From Bacillota bacterium (lineage in GTDB: Bacteria > Bacillota > Clostridia > Lachnospirales > CAG-274): a stretch of 64,000 bases of DNA. Position 1 is the first letter of the stretch; the number at the start of each line of letters is the position of its first letter. The DNA lies in NCBI GenBank assembly GCA_017460805.1, contig JAFUAF010000010.1:124001-188000 (forward strand), in the 5' to 3' direction. Positions 7,844-16,870 of the stretch are shown piece by piece. The position numbers and the translations under genes are program-made. The notes beneath the pieces are model-generated. The model searched no databases. It saw only the letters and a list, made by a program, of their open reading frames with translations, and was not told where the DNA came from.

Positions 7844-9760
7844 TCACATATCTTCGCCGCTGTTTCCGGGAGTAATATCTTCCGCAGTTTCGGTCGTTTT
7901 TTCAACAAATGACGGATCTTCGCCCTTTATAAGCGCGCGAAGTTCTTCGCCCGTTATCTTTTCTTTTTCAATAAGCATGGCAGCCGCCTTATGCAGCACT
8001 TCCATATTGTCTTTAAGCGTTTTTTCCGCTAAATCATAGGCTTCGGAAACTATCCTCTTTATTTCTTCATCTATCATTGTAGCCACATTTTCGCTGTAGT
8101 TTTTGGTGTGGCCAAAATCCCTGCCAAGGAAAACTTCCTGCTGGTCGTCACCGAAAAGTATAGGGCCGAGTTTTTCGCTCATACCGTACTTTGTGACCAT
8201 AAGTCTTGCCATATTTGTGGCCTGCTGGATATCGCCCGAAGCACCCGTTGAGATATCGCCGCATACAAGCGCTTCCGCGATACGTCCGCCGAAGGCTGCC
8301 GCTATCTCCTGCTCCATTGCCTTTTTATACTGATAAGACGGCTCTTTCGGCACAGGCATCGTATAACCGCCCGCACGTCCTACGGGTATGATAGAAACGA
8401 TATGCACGGGGTTAAGCTCCGAAAGCACCTCGTACAAAATGGCATGACCCGCTTCGTGATAAGCGGTAAGCTTCTTTTCCTTTTCGGTGATAACTTTGCT
8501 CTTTTTCTCCGTACCTAAGGCAACTTTTATAAATGCCTGTCTTATATCCTCGGCATCAAGCGCCTTTTTGTTCTGTCTTGCCGCCAGAAGCGCCGACTCG
8601 TTCATAAGATTTTCAAGGTCTGCACCCGTAAAGCCGGGTGTTGTCTTTGCAACTTCCGCAAGGTCTACGTCCGGCGCAAGCTTTTTGCCCTTTGCGTGTA
8701 CCTTTAAAATTTCCTCGCGTCCCTTTACATCGGGCACGCCTACAACTATCTGTCTGTCAAAACGTCCGGGTCTTAAAAGCGCGGGATCGAGTATATCGGG
8801 GCGGTTTGTTGCCGCAATAACTATAACACCCTCGTTTGCGCCGAAACCGTCCATTTCCACAAGCAGCTGGTTAAGTGTCTGTTCACGCTCGTCATGGCCA
8901 CCGCCGAGACCTGCGCCTCGTCTTCTGCCGACAGCATCTATCTCGTCGATAAAAATAAGGCAGGGCGAATGTTTCTTTGCATTGTCGAAAAGGTCGCGCA
9001 CGCGCGATGCGCCGACACCCACGAACATTTCCACGAAATCCGAACCCGATATCGAGAAGAACGGCACATTTGCTTCGCCCGCAATAGCCTTTGCAAGCAA
9101 AGTCTTTCCGGTACCCGGGCTGCCCACAAGCAGTACGCCCTTGGGTATTCTTGCGCCTATCTCAACATACTTTTTAGGCTCGCTCAAAAAGTCCACTATC
9201 TCGGCAACTTCTGCCTTTTCCTCGTCAAGACCCGCCACATTTTCAAATGTGACACGCTTTGATGCATCCGTCATCATTCTTGCACGGCTCTTGCCGAAGT
9301 TCATCACTTTTCCGCCTCCGCCGCCGTTCATCTGCTGGAAGATAAACATCAAAAGCATGATAGCAATGATTATTGTGATTATGATACTTATAAACGAGAA
9401 AATACTGCCCGTTTTGGACGGCGAAACGGTCTTTATATTGACCTTTCCCTCACGTCCGCTTTTGCTTACCTCGTCAAGGAACTGCGACACGGACGATATT
9501 GAAATTCTGTGTTCTACTCCGTCCTTTGTCTTTACAACAGCCATACCCGCATCATTGACCTCGGAATCCCTCTGTAAAGTAACGGTATCCACCGCACCCT
9601 CGTCAATGTCTTTTAACATGGTGCTGTAGGTGTATTCCGCACCCGACTGTGTAACGGGCGTTCCAAGCATCATTCGCTTGCCCACGACGGCAATAACTAT
9701 AATAAGCACTATTGTACAGTATAGTCCAAGTATCCTGAACATATTGTTTTTATTATTCAT
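7844..9760 (-). CDS. ftsH: ATP-dependent zinc metalloprotease FtsH, 638 aa
   Basis: Membrane-bound AAA+ protease that degrades misfolded membrane proteins and short-lived regulators. There is an N-terminal transmembrane helix (~8-27), an extracytoplasmic domain and a second helix (~115-138). The AAA+ domain has Walker A GSPGTGKT, Walker B LIFIDEID and the second region of homology [18 protein letters not shown]. The M41 zinc site is HEAGH. A Gly-rich stretch ([12 protein letters not shown]) follows the second helix, as in other FtsH proteins. The start has a strong AGGAGGGAACCA site. It is transcribed alone, divergent from the MBL-fold lipoprotein gene. Confidence 0.97.
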   Translation of the reverse strand: MNNKNNMFRILGLYCTIVLIIVIAVVGKRMMLGTPVTQSGAEYTYSTMLKDIDEGAVDTVTLQRDSEVNDAGMAVVKTKDGVEHRISISSVSQFLDEVSKSGREGKVNIKTVSPSKTGSIFSFISIIITIIIAIMLLMFIFQQMNGGGGGKVMNFGKSRARMMTDASKRVTFENVAGLDEEKAEVAEIVDFLSEPKKYVEIGARIPKGVLLVGSPGTGKTLLAKAIAGEANVPFFSISGSDFVEMFVGVGASRVRDLFDNAKKHSPCLIFIDEIDAVGRRRGAGLGGGHDEREQTLNQLLVEMDGFGANEGVIVIAATNRPDILDPALLRPGRFDRQIVVGVPDVKGREEILKVHAKGKKLAPDVDLAEVAKTTPGFTGADLENLMNESALLAARQNKKALDAEDIRQAFIKVALGTEKKSKVITEKEKKLTAYHEAGHAILYEVLSELNPVHIVSIIPVGRAGGYTMPVPKEPSYQYKKAMEQEIAAAFGGRIAEALVCGDISTGASGDIQQATNMARLMVTKYGMSEKLGPILFGDDQQEVFLGRDFGHTKNYSENVATMIDEEIKRIVSEAYDLAEKTLKDNMEVLHKAAAMLIEKEKITGEELRALIKGEDPSFVEKTTETAEDITPGNSGEDM

Positions 9761-9794
9761 TGGTTCCCTCCTGTAAAAAATCTCCTATCTGTAT

Positions 9795-9823
9795 ATAATA
9801 TCATATTTATTGTATATATTCAA
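9795..9823 (-). promoter_or_regulatory. ftsH promoter
   Basis: Minus-strand TTGAAT (9823-9818), 17-nt spacer, TATTAT (9800-9795), placed about 35 bases upstream of the ftsH start. Confidence 0.55.
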
Positions 9824-9871
9824 GTAAAATTTTCGGTAAATACGCATTAATAAAATTTAATCTTTATTTAA

Positions 9872-9900
9872 TTGATTATCTACATATAAAGTGTTATAAT
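9872..9900 (+). promoter_or_regulatory. Promoter of the MBL-fold lipoprotein gene
   Basis: TTGATT (9872-9877), 17-nt spacer, TATAAT (9895-9900), just upstream of the AAAGAGGTG ribosome-binding site. Confidence 0.65.
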
Positions 9901-9921
9901 TGCCCCAAAGAGGTGATATAT

Positions 9922-10800
9922 ATGATAAAGAAAAGATTTTTTAACAAAATATTGGCTTTTGCGGCGGCTTTGTTTGTGATGACAGGCTGTTCAAAGACGA
10001 AAGAAACAACAGAACCTGCCGCACCGACAGCCGAAGTCCCCGAAGTAACGGGAGAATTTACTTTTACCGCACTTAAAGTCGGCAAGGCGGATGCCCTTGT
10101 TCTGAAAACGCAAAACCACACCGTACTTATAGACTGCGGCGAAAAAGACGACGGCGACAACATTGTGGAATACCTTAACGAAAACGGCATAGAAAAGATA
10201 GACAAACTGTATATAACCCACTTTGACAAAGACCATGTGGGCGGCGCGGCGGAAATTATACAAAATATGGATATAGACGAGATAATCACACCCGACTATA
10301 TCACAGACAGCAAGGAATATCAGAATTTCCTCGGCGCAGCATCCGAAAAGGGCATTATCCCGCAGAAAATAGGCGGCGATAACGAGTATACAGCGATGTA
10401 CTCACTTGATGATGTCATTTTTAACGTCTATCCGCCAACCGAAAACGTATATGACGAGTCCGACAACGACTATTCCATTGCAGTATCCGCACAGCACGGC
10501 TCGAACCGCTTTTTGTTCACGGGCGATGCCGAAAAAGAACGTCTGGAAGAATTAAAAGGTCAGGTAAACGGCACTTTTGATGTGCTTAAAGTGCCACACC
10601 ACGGCGGCATGGAGGACAACAGCGAGGAATTTATTTCCCGTATCTCGCCAAAATACGCCGTTATAACCTGCAGCGTGAAAAAACCCGCCGACCCTGAACT
10701 TGTTGCCCTGCTTGAACAATACGATGCGCAAGTATACACCACCGCCGAAGCAAATATCGGCTTTATAAGCGACGGCCAAAACATTACCGTAAGCCAATAA
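9922..10800 (+). CDS. ComEC/Rec2-like metallo-beta-lactamase-fold lipoprotein, 292 aa
   Basis: Signal peptide with a lipobox (LFVMTGC, Cys about residue 20) predicts a membrane-anchored extracytoplasmic lipoprotein. A Thr/Pro-rich spacer is followed by an MBL-fold domain with the metal motif THFDKDHVGG (HxHxDH-like, with the first His changed), then FLFTGDAE and KVPHHGG. This arrangement matches the C-terminal hydrolase domain of ComEC and its stand-alone relatives, which are thought to act on DNA or other phosphoesters outside the cell. I chose ATG at 9922 because AAAGAGGTG lies upstream of it; a GTG at 9913 overlaps that site. The substrate is unknown. The gene appears monocistronic. Confidence 0.82.
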   Translation: MIKKRFFNKILAFAAALFVMTGCSKTKETTEPAAPTAEVPEVTGEFTFTALKVGKADALVLKTQNHTVLIDCGEKDDGDNIVEYLNENGIEKIDKLYITHFDKDHVGGAAEIIQNMDIDEIITPDYITDSKEYQNFLGAASEKGIIPQKIGGDNEYTAMYSLDDVIFNVYPPTENVYDESDNDYSIAVSAQHGSNRFLFTGDAEKERLEELKGQVNGTFDVLKVPHHGGMEDNSEEFISRISPKYAVITCSVKKPADPELVALLEQYDAQVYTTAEANIGFISDGQNITVSQ

Positions 10801-10832
10801 AAATTGTTACATATTTGTAATAAAAAATTATA

Positions 10833-10861
10833 TTGATATTCGCTTCCAAAAATGGTATTAT
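10833..10861 (+). promoter_or_regulatory. Promoter of the PEGA-domain gene
   Basis: TTGATA (10833-10838), 17-nt spacer, TATTAT (10856-10861), about 50 bases before the gene start. Confidence 0.6.
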
Positions 10862-10910
10862 ATATTATGAGTAAGAATGTAGAATTCATATATGAGGTGA
10901 ATATTTATAT

Positions 10911-12263
10911 ATGGCTAAAAATGAAAAGAAAAAAATAACCATCAGGCGCAGTATACGCCGAAAAGGTGCATCGCTGTTTCCGCTGTTTTTTATGTGTGCG
11001 GCTGTCGTATGTGTAATTGTCGGCATAAAAAGCTACAGCTATGCTTATGACTACACCGTCGATCATTTCATCCCCAAGGAAGAAACGGCAGACGGCGAGG
11101 AGCAATACTCCCCCAACGAAATTATAAAGCAAGCTAAGCAGAATATGATAGGCGCGGATATTGACGGCGTTATCAAAAACATTGACGGCGACACGGTCAC
11201 TTTTGTAAACCTTAAGGCGAACGAAAGTGTTATCCTTAAAGCCACAAAGGACACCAACTATCCGGGTACAAATTCACTTGACGACTATTTTATCGGCGAT
11301 GTCGTTACCTTTGTCTATGACGAAAACAACAATATAACCGATATCAAAAAATGCGACAACGCATGGTCGTACTCCGATGTAGGCCTTATAATCAACACAT
11401 CGGCAAAGCTTGTAAAATTCGGCGACAATGCACTTGCATACAAGGACAAATCGTTCAAGTATTCACCCGATATAACCACGGTTCGCTACAAAAACGAGTA
11501 TTCTACCCTTGCAAGCATAGACACATCGGACTATGTAACGCTCAAAGGCTATAACAACGGCACGGAGAACAAGGTATACTCCATAACCATTGACAAAAGC
11601 CACGGCGATCTTCAGTTTGTAAACTATTCAAACATAGAAAGCCCGCAGTTTGTACTTAACGGCCAGACCATTTCACTTGCAGGAAGCGACACCTTCAAGG
11701 TCACAGAGGGCAAGCATACGATTCAGGTCACAAGCCCTATCTGTGAGGACTACACCAAGGACGTACTTATTCTCCCGGGTCAAGTCACAAAGGTCGATCT
11801 GTCGGCAATGCAGATAAAGACAGGTCTTTTGAATGTCAGTGCAAATGTTATAAATTACAAGCTCTTCATCAACGACCAGGAGTACTCCCTTGCAGAACCT
11901 ATCCTGCTCTCCTACGGCAGATACAATGTAAAGGTGACAAAGGACGGATATGAAGACTTTACCACTACCGCTATCATAGATGCGGAAAACAACACGGTCC
12001 ATGTCGATATGGAAAGACATATTCCCAAAGGCCGCATACACGTTGACAGCGACCCCGAGGGCGCAAGCGTTTATATAGACGGCTCAATGGTGGGTACTTC
12101 CCCGTTAAGCTATAATGCGACCCTTGGCACACACACCGTAACGGTAAAGAAAAACGAATATATAGAAGCCACAAAAACCGTGAGCATAGGCTCCGAGGGC
12201 AGCGAAGAAAGCGCATATTTTGACATGATGCCCGTTGTCAGCAAGTTTGTGGATTCGGAATAA
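10911..12263 (+). CDS. Membrane-anchored PEGA-domain protein, 450 aa
   Basis: A basic N-terminus (KKKITIRRSIRRKG) precedes one transmembrane helix (~22-42); the rest is predicted outside the membrane. The middle is beta-rich (TVRYKNEYSTLASIDTSDYVTLKGY). The C-terminal ~200 residues hold PEGA-type repeats, the clearest being GRIHVDSDPEGASVYIDGSM with VGTSPL and GTHTVTVKKNEY. PEGA modules occur in bacterial envelope proteins, often as tandem beta-sandwich spacers. The function is unknown. It has its own promoter and a strong terminator, so is probably a single-gene unit. Confidence 0.8.
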   Translation: MAKNEKKKITIRRSIRRKGASLFPLFFMCAAVVCVIVGIKSYSYAYDYTVDHFIPKEETADGEEQYSPNEIIKQAKQNMIGADIDGVIKNIDGDTVTFVNLKANESVILKATKDTNYPGTNSLDDYFIGDVVTFVYDENNNITDIKKCDNAWSYSDVGLIINTSAKLVKFGDNALAYKDKSFKYSPDITTVRYKNEYSTLASIDTSDYVTLKGYNNGTENKVYSITIDKSHGDLQFVNYSNIESPQFVLNGQTISLAGSDTFKVTEGKHTIQVTSPICEDYTKDVLILPGQVTKVDLSAMQIKTGLLNVSANVINYKLFINDQEYSLAEPILLSYGRYNVKVTKDGYEDFTTTAIIDAENNTVHVDMERHIPKGRIHVDSDPEGASVYIDGSMVGTSPLSYNATLGTHTVTVKKNEYIEATKTVSIGSEGSEESAYFDMMPVVSKFVDSE

Positions 12264-12280
12264 AAACCAATTTTAACAGA

Positions 12281-12330
12281 TAAAAAAAAAAGGGAATGTC
12301 GCACTTATCGGTGCTTCATTCCCTGTTTTT
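12281..12330 (+). terminator. Intrinsic terminator of the PEGA gene (member of a repeated hairpin family)
   Basis: Stem GGGAATG/CATTCCC with an inner GCAC/GTGC helix (12292-12323), followed by a T-run. Its sequence is close to the hairpin at 48544-48586 (see findings). Confidence 0.8.
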
Positions 12331-12362
12331 ATGCAATAAAATGCCATTGAGATTTAGATCAC

Positions 12363-13064
12363 TTATTGTTTTTCATAATATTTTATACCGGAATTCGGTT
12401 TAAAATATGTACGAATATATCCATCGGAAGACAATATCACAAATTCATTGGTTTCTTCTATATAGTAAACATCATCGCCATCCTCTTTTTCAAGTTTATG
12501 CAGAGCGCGAACATCATTTATCACCTTGCTTGCAGCCGTTTCATATTCGGTTGCACTTGAATAGCCGAATTCGCCGCCGTGTTTTTCAAAGTGCTCATTC
12601 AGCAGTTTTTCGTTTCTGAAACGATAGTCTTTTGCTGTCTGTGCATTATCTGTTATTACTACTGTTTTGCTGTCATTGTTCCAATCCACATCACAGCCCA
12701 AGCTTTCCGAAACCACACGCACAGGCACAAGAGTTCTTCCGTCAATTATCTGTGCAGGCACATCAAGAGTATTTAAAATATTATTTTTGTAAAATTTTGT
12801 TTCTCCCACTGTCATTTCTATTTTGATATCGTTTTTGTTCGCGGTTATCTTTTTCGCTGTATTATCCCAGCTTATATCGGCATTAAGCGCCTCAAAAACC
12901 GCACGCATGGGAACCATTGTTCTGCCGCTGATTATCTGTGCAGGCACATCGGAATGAAGCTGTTCGCCATTTATTATAACATTTACTTCATCCGATGCCG
13001 CGGCTGATATGCTCATACATATAACAACTATAAAACCCAATATTAATTTCGATATTTTACTCAT
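12363..13064 (-). CDS. Secreted stalk-domain (copper amine oxidase N) protein with toxin-like C-terminal domain, 233 aa
   Basis: Signal peptide at residues 1-23. Residues ~25-140 form a copper-amine-oxidase-N ('stalk') domain, with its duplicated signatures VPAQIISGRTMVPMRAVFEA and VPAQIIDGRTLVPVRVVSES. Residues ~150-233 are a different module: EHFEKHGGEFGY, then EYETAASKVIND, EETNEFVILSSDGYIRTYF and KPNSGIKYYEKQ. From memory this pattern resembles C-terminal RNase-type modules of Rhs/CDI-like polymorphic toxins and phage barnase-like proteins. That is a sequence-pattern inference, not a proven activity. No obvious immunity gene is adjacent: hisC lies upstream and the PEGA gene converges on it. 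It could instead be a non-toxic surface protein using the same fold. Confidence 0.65.
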   Translation of the reverse strand: MSKISKLILGFIVVICMSISAAASDEVNVIINGEQLHSDVPAQIISGRTMVPMRAVFEALNADISWDNTAKKITANKNDIKIEMTVGETKFYKNNILNTLDVPAQIIDGRTLVPVRVVSESLGCDVDWNNDSKTVVITDNAQTAKDYRFRNEKLLNEHFEKHGGEFGYSSATEYETAASKVINDVRALHKLEKEDGDDVYYIEETNEFVILSSDGYIRTYFKPNSGIKYYEKQ

Positions 13065-13111
13065 AGTTTATTCTCCCTACATTAATATATTGCCGTTTCC
13101 CGCATCATCCT

Positions 13112-14167
13112 TTACCCTACAAAATTCTTAACTTCCTCAACAAGTCTGTCAACTTCTCCATCCGTACCTACCGTAATGCGCAGATATTCGCTTATTCTGG
13201 GTTTATTGAAATATCTCACTATAACGCCTTTGCTTCTTAAAAATTCAAACAATTCGGCGGCTTTTACGTTTTTATTTGTGGTAAAAATAAAGTTTGCACT
13301 GCTTGGAAGCGTTTCAAAGCCAAGTTCCGAAAGCTCCTTTATCATACGCGAGCGTGTTGCCATTATTTTTTTGCGGCAGTCCTCCCAATATTCCACATCA
13401 TTTGCGGCAGCGGCGGCGGCAGTCTGCGAAAGGCTGTTCAAAGTATAGCTGTTAAAACTGTTTTTAACGGCCTCAAGCGCATCCACAAGCTCCTTGCCCG
13501 CCATAGCATAGCCCACACGGATACCCGCAAGAGCACGGCTTTTTGAAAATGTCTGCACCACAACAAGATTGTCATACTTATCAAGCAGGCTTACAGCCGA
13601 CTCCCCGCCGAAATCAATATATGCCTCATCAACAATAACAATAACATTGCGGTTATTCTGCAATATTCTTTCTATGCTTTCAAGCGGCATACAAATAGAA
13701 GTCGGCGCATTTGGGTTAGCAATAACTATACCGCCGTTTTCGCCGAAATAATCCTCGGGAGTTATCTCAAATTTTTCGTTCACGGGCACTCTCTTGTACT
13801 TTATATTGTAAAGATCGCACCAGACATCATAGAACGAGTATGTTATATCGGGGAAAAGCACGGGCTTGTCGCTGTTAAAAAACGTCATAAAGCAAAGCGC
13901 CAGCACCTCGTCCGAGCCGTTGCCCAAAAACAGCATATCGTCCGTAACGGGATAAGTTTTTCTTAACGCCGCTTTAAGTTCTCTGCAAACAAAACTGGGA
14001 TATTTGCGCAGTTCTGCCGTATTGTACTCCCTTATCGCCTTTTCCACCATCGGCGAAGGCGGATAAGGACACTCGTTGGTGTTAAGTTTTACTATATTCT
14101 TTATCTGCGGCTGTTCGCCCGGCACATACGGCACTACCTGTCTTATTTTATCTTCCCATAACTTCAT
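13112..14167 (-). CDS. hisC: Histidinol-phosphate aminotransferase, 351 aa
   Basis: PLP-dependent class I/II aminotransferase that converts imidazole acetol phosphate to histidinol phosphate; cytoplasmic. Visible features are LNTNECPYPPSP near the N-terminus, LGNGSDEVL, NPNAPTS, VDEAYIDFGG and the PLP lysine motif TFSKSRALAGIRVGYA. Length is typical of HisC. The start has an AAGGAAGAAGTAAAA site, 2 bases after the upstream stop, so it is co-transcribed with the 525-aa unknown protein. No other his gene is present here. A related role such as another aromatic or amino-acid aminotransferase cannot be excluded. Confidence 0.88.
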   Translation of the reverse strand: MKLWEDKIRQVVPYVPGEQPQIKNIVKLNTNECPYPPSPMVEKAIREYNTAELRKYPSFVCRELKAALRKTYPVTDDMLFLGNGSDEVLALCFMTFFNSDKPVLFPDITYSFYDVWCDLYNIKYKRVPVNEKFEITPEDYFGENGGIVIANPNAPTSICMPLESIERILQNNRNVIVIVDEAYIDFGGESAVSLLDKYDNLVVVQTFSKSRALAGIRVGYAMAGKELVDALEAVKNSFNSYTLNSLSQTAAAAAANDVEYWEDCRKKIMATRSRMIKELSELGFETLPSSANFIFTTNKNVKAAELFEFLRSKGVIVRYFNKPRISEYLRITVGTDGEVDRLVEEVKNFVG

Positions 14168-14169
14168 TT

Positions 14170-15747
14170 TTACTTCTTCCTTTCAGATTTTAAATTAAAT
14201 TTTGCTCCGCCGCTGTACACATTTCCCATTGGCAGCATCCAGAGTTCATAATCGTCGTCATACGGCGTTTCAAGCGTAAAGCTGACATTTATAGAGGCGT
14301 AATCCGCCGCCATTTCCGCAATGGCTTTGTCGGCATCCGTTTTTATATTTTTGGGATTTACAACAACTCCCTCGGTTATTGCAATATTCTCGTTTTCATA
14401 GACAAAAGCATACGAGCCGAAAAACATACGGCAAAAAGTTTCGCCCTTGACCTTATTGCAAATATACGTCTCGTTCTCCCTGTCAAAAATCCAGCTGCTT
14501 ATCGTAAGATCCTTTACTTTTATAGGTATATTCCCCGATGCAAGACCCTTTGATACCGCATTATGTATAGTTCGGCCTCTGAGTGCGATCGCTATGCCGT
14601 TTGACGAATTTCCCACATTTTGAAATACCGCCTCAAATCTTTCCCCCGGCACTATTGCCCCGCTTGAGTAAACAGCATCAAAAGCGGGTGCACCCTGCAT
14701 TACGTTTTCATATACACCCTCTATTTGATCTGCGTCAAGCCTTATGCGGTAGCGCACCGACTTATAGCCGTTTGAAAACTCCGAAAACTGGGAATGTTTC
14801 ATAACGGAAATATCATAATAACCGGCCTTGACAAAATACTCGTTTATGCCAAATCTGTGTGCCAGTTCCTCCAGCCGTCTATTCATATCAAAATCGTTTT
14901 TAAACAGCTGTTCAAAAGTATATTCCGTGTCCTCTGCCTTTAAAAGTTCCAGTTTGGAATAATCATTTGATATTTCTATCTCATTGCAGCCCAGGTTTTC
15001 AATATCTTCGGCATCGCCGCAGCAATAAATTTCCACCTTGCCGTTTTTCCCATAACAAAGCACAAGCGTTCTTCCCTTATAGACCGAAAGCAGCAGCACG
15101 TCCTTGTCCTTGTTTTCCGTGCCATAGATACTGCATTGAGCTTTAACGCCCCATATATAGTTATCTTCAACAGAATCATCATATATTGTTATCCACGGAT
15201 CGTCATCCCCGAAAAGCAGCATCTCGTCAAAGCAGCCGCTTTCATCTTCTTTGCAATGCCTGAAACCACATTCCTTTATCCACGCATCCTTTATATCGCT
15301 TATATACTTCTGCGGCGGCATATTATCCTTATCCAGCACAAATACCACAGAATGATTTCTGTCCACTTTTAAATTGTCAATATCAATACTGCCTTTGTGA
15401 CGATATGCAATGGTTTTGTTTCTGAATGTGTAAAATGCCTTGGCGGCCGGAAATATGCGTCTGAAAAACACAAATGCCTCCATTGCCTTATACACACGTT
15501 CAAAAACATACTTATTGTCCTCGGTTTCTATTTCTACACGCCCCGTCAGCGCATGAAGATGAGGCATGTTTACCAGCATCTCTATTTTGTCATAATATTT
15601 TTTTAAAGGAAAAACTTTGCCAAGGCTTGCCGTGACATTTATTGAACGAATATTTTCCGCAGTATATATTTTCCCGTTTATTTCTATTCTTCGTCCATCT
15701 GCCCTGAACAATGGTTTTTTATGGCCTTTTGATTTATAAAAATACAT
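14170..15747 (-). CDS. Hypothetical protein, 525 aa
   Basis: I do not recognise this protein. It has no signal peptide or transmembrane helix, so it is probably cytoplasmic. The N-terminal ~160 residues are beta-rich with alternating strands (ADGRRIEINGKIYTAENI; GRVEIETEDNKYVFERVYKA) and could be a PH-like or small beta-barrel domain. A Cys/His-containing stretch (ECGFRHCKEDESGC) lies near residue 170. The C-terminal half mixes strands and helices and ends in a basic tail. A strong GGGAGGCGGGAAT site sets the start. It ends 2 bases before hisC. It is divergent from bioB across a region holding the BirA operator. Confidence 0.6.
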   Translation of the reverse strand: MYFYKSKGHKKPLFRADGRRIEINGKIYTAENIRSINVTASLGKVFPLKKYYDKIEMLVNMPHLHALTGRVEIETEDNKYVFERVYKAMEAFVFFRRIFPAAKAFYTFRNKTIAYRHKGSIDIDNLKVDRNHSVVFVLDKDNMPPQKYISDIKDAWIKECGFRHCKEDESGCFDEMLLFGDDDPWITIYDDSVEDNYIWGVKAQCSIYGTENKDKDVLLLSVYKGRTLVLCYGKNGKVEIYCCGDAEDIENLGCNEIEISNDYSKLELLKAEDTEYTFEQLFKNDFDMNRRLEELAHRFGINEYFVKAGYYDISVMKHSQFSEFSNGYKSVRYRIRLDADQIEGVYENVMQGAPAFDAVYSSGAIVPGERFEAVFQNVGNSSNGIAIALRGRTIHNAVSKGLASGNIPIKVKDLTISSWIFDRENETYICNKVKGETFCRMFFGSYAFVYENENIAITEGVVVNPKNIKTDADKAIAEMAADYASINVSFTLETPYDDDYELWMLPMGNVYSGGAKFNLKSERKK

Positions 15748-15831
15748 ATTCCCGCCTCCCTTCTATAATTAGTATACCACTTTTTAACATCATAATAAAG
15801 TATAAATTCAAAAATTTTAACAGCAATGATA

Positions 15832-15865
15832 ATTGTCAACCTTTTATAATTTTATGGTTGACAAT
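15832..15865. promoter_or_regulatory. BirA (biotin repressor) operator upstream of bioBY
   Basis: Two perfect inverted half-sites, ATTGTCAACC (15832-15841) and GGTTGACAAT (15856-15865), are separated by a 14-nt AT-rich spacer. This matches the known BirA operator pattern (TTGTMAACC, 14-16 nt, GGTTKACAA). The right half overlaps the -35 element of the bioB promoter, so BirA-biotinyl-AMP binding would block transcription when biotin is plentiful. Confidence 0.92.
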
Positions 15866-15886
15866 TATTTTTTATTATGCTATCAT
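15858..15886 (+). promoter_or_regulatory. bioB-bioY promoter
   Basis: TTGACA (15858-15863), 17-nt spacer, TATCAT (15881-15886). The -35 box lies inside the right half of the BirA operator. Confidence 0.85.
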
Positions 15887-15908
15887 TTATTCATTGGAGT
15901 TGATAAAT

Positions 15909-16862
15909 ATGCCTGAAAATACAGTAAACAAAATAATAAGCGGTACAATGCTGCAAAAAAGTGATATCCCTGCACTATTGGCATCAGATACGGTCTCTTT
16001 ATGCGCGGCGGCAAACAAGCTGCGTATTCATTACCGCGGCAATAAAATAAGCCTGTGTGCCATAATAGACGGCATAGGCGGCGGGTGCAGCGAGGACTGT
16101 AAATTCTGCGCCCAGGGAAAAGCCTGTTCAAAGCAGACCAATCTCCATGCTTTTACGGATGAGGAAGAAATAATAAACGACTGCAAATACCACGAAAAAG
16201 CAGGCGTACACCGCTATTCCATAGTCACGGCGGGCAGGACGTTATCCGCCGCAAATTTTGAAAAGGCTCTGTCCGCATATAAGCGTATGCACGAAGAATG
16301 TCCCGAAATACAGCTCTGTGCCTCTCACGGCCTTTTAAACTATGAGCAGTTAAAGCAGCTTAAAGAAGCGGGTGTCAGCCGCTGTCACTGCAACCTTGAA
16401 ACTTCGGAGAGATTTTTCCCAAAGATCTGCACCACCCACACCTATGCCGACAAGCTTAAAACCATAGAAAACGCAAAAAAAGCGGGTATGGAGATCTGTT
16501 CGGGCGGCATAATAGGCATGGGCGAGACCCTTGACGACCGTATCGACCTTGCATTTAAACTGCGCGAGCTCGGCGTTTCTTCCATACCGATAAACGTGCT
16601 TACACCCATAAAAGGCACACCGCTTGAAAACGCGGAACAGCTCACAGCCGATGAGATACTGCGCACAGTAGCCCTTTTCCGCCTTATCGTTCCAAAGGCC
16701 GAGATACGCATGGCGGCGGGCAGAAAACTGCTTGAAAACAACGGCATAAAAGCCTTTTTAAGCGGAGCGGATGCTACGATAACGGGTGATATGCTCACTA
16801 CCACAGGCAGCAATATTGCCGCCGACAAAAAAATGTTTGCGGAAAATTATTTTGAGATATGA
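15909..16862 (+). CDS. bioB: Biotin synthase BioB, 317 aa
   Basis: Radical-SAM enzyme that inserts sulfur into dethiobiotin. The SAM-cluster motif is CSEDCKFCAQ. The HRYSIVTAGR, ASHGLLNYEQLKQLKEAGV and CHCNLETS segments and the AAGRKLLENN region are BioB-typical. The start at 15909 follows GGAGTTG and fits the family N-terminus; an upstream in-frame extension has no ribosome-binding site and crosses the operator. bioY follows immediately, and no bioA, bioD or bioF is present. The pair probably converts imported or endogenous dethiobiotin to biotin, feeding the biotin-dependent decarboxylase at 26116-30962. Regulated by BirA through the upstream operator. Confidence 0.95.
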   Translation: MPENTVNKIISGTMLQKSDIPALLASDTVSLCAAANKLRIHYRGNKISLCAIIDGIGGGCSEDCKFCAQGKACSKQTNLHAFTDEEEIINDCKYHEKAGVHRYSIVTAGRTLSAANFEKALSAYKRMHEECPEIQLCASHGLLNYEQLKQLKEAGVSRCHCNLETSERFFPKICTTHTYADKLKTIENAKKAGMEICSGGIIGMGETLDDRIDLAFKLRELGVSSIPINVLTPIKGTPLENAEQLTADEILRTVALFRLIVPKAEIRMAAGRKLLENNGIKAFLSGADATITGDMLTTTGSNIAADKKMFAENYFEI

Positions 16863-16870
16863 GGAAAGAA

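Noticed and set aside
8487..9629. 380-codon open frame on the plus strand
   Set aside because: Entirely antisense to ftsH, Ser/Pro/Phe-rich, without a ribosome-binding site or recognisable motif.
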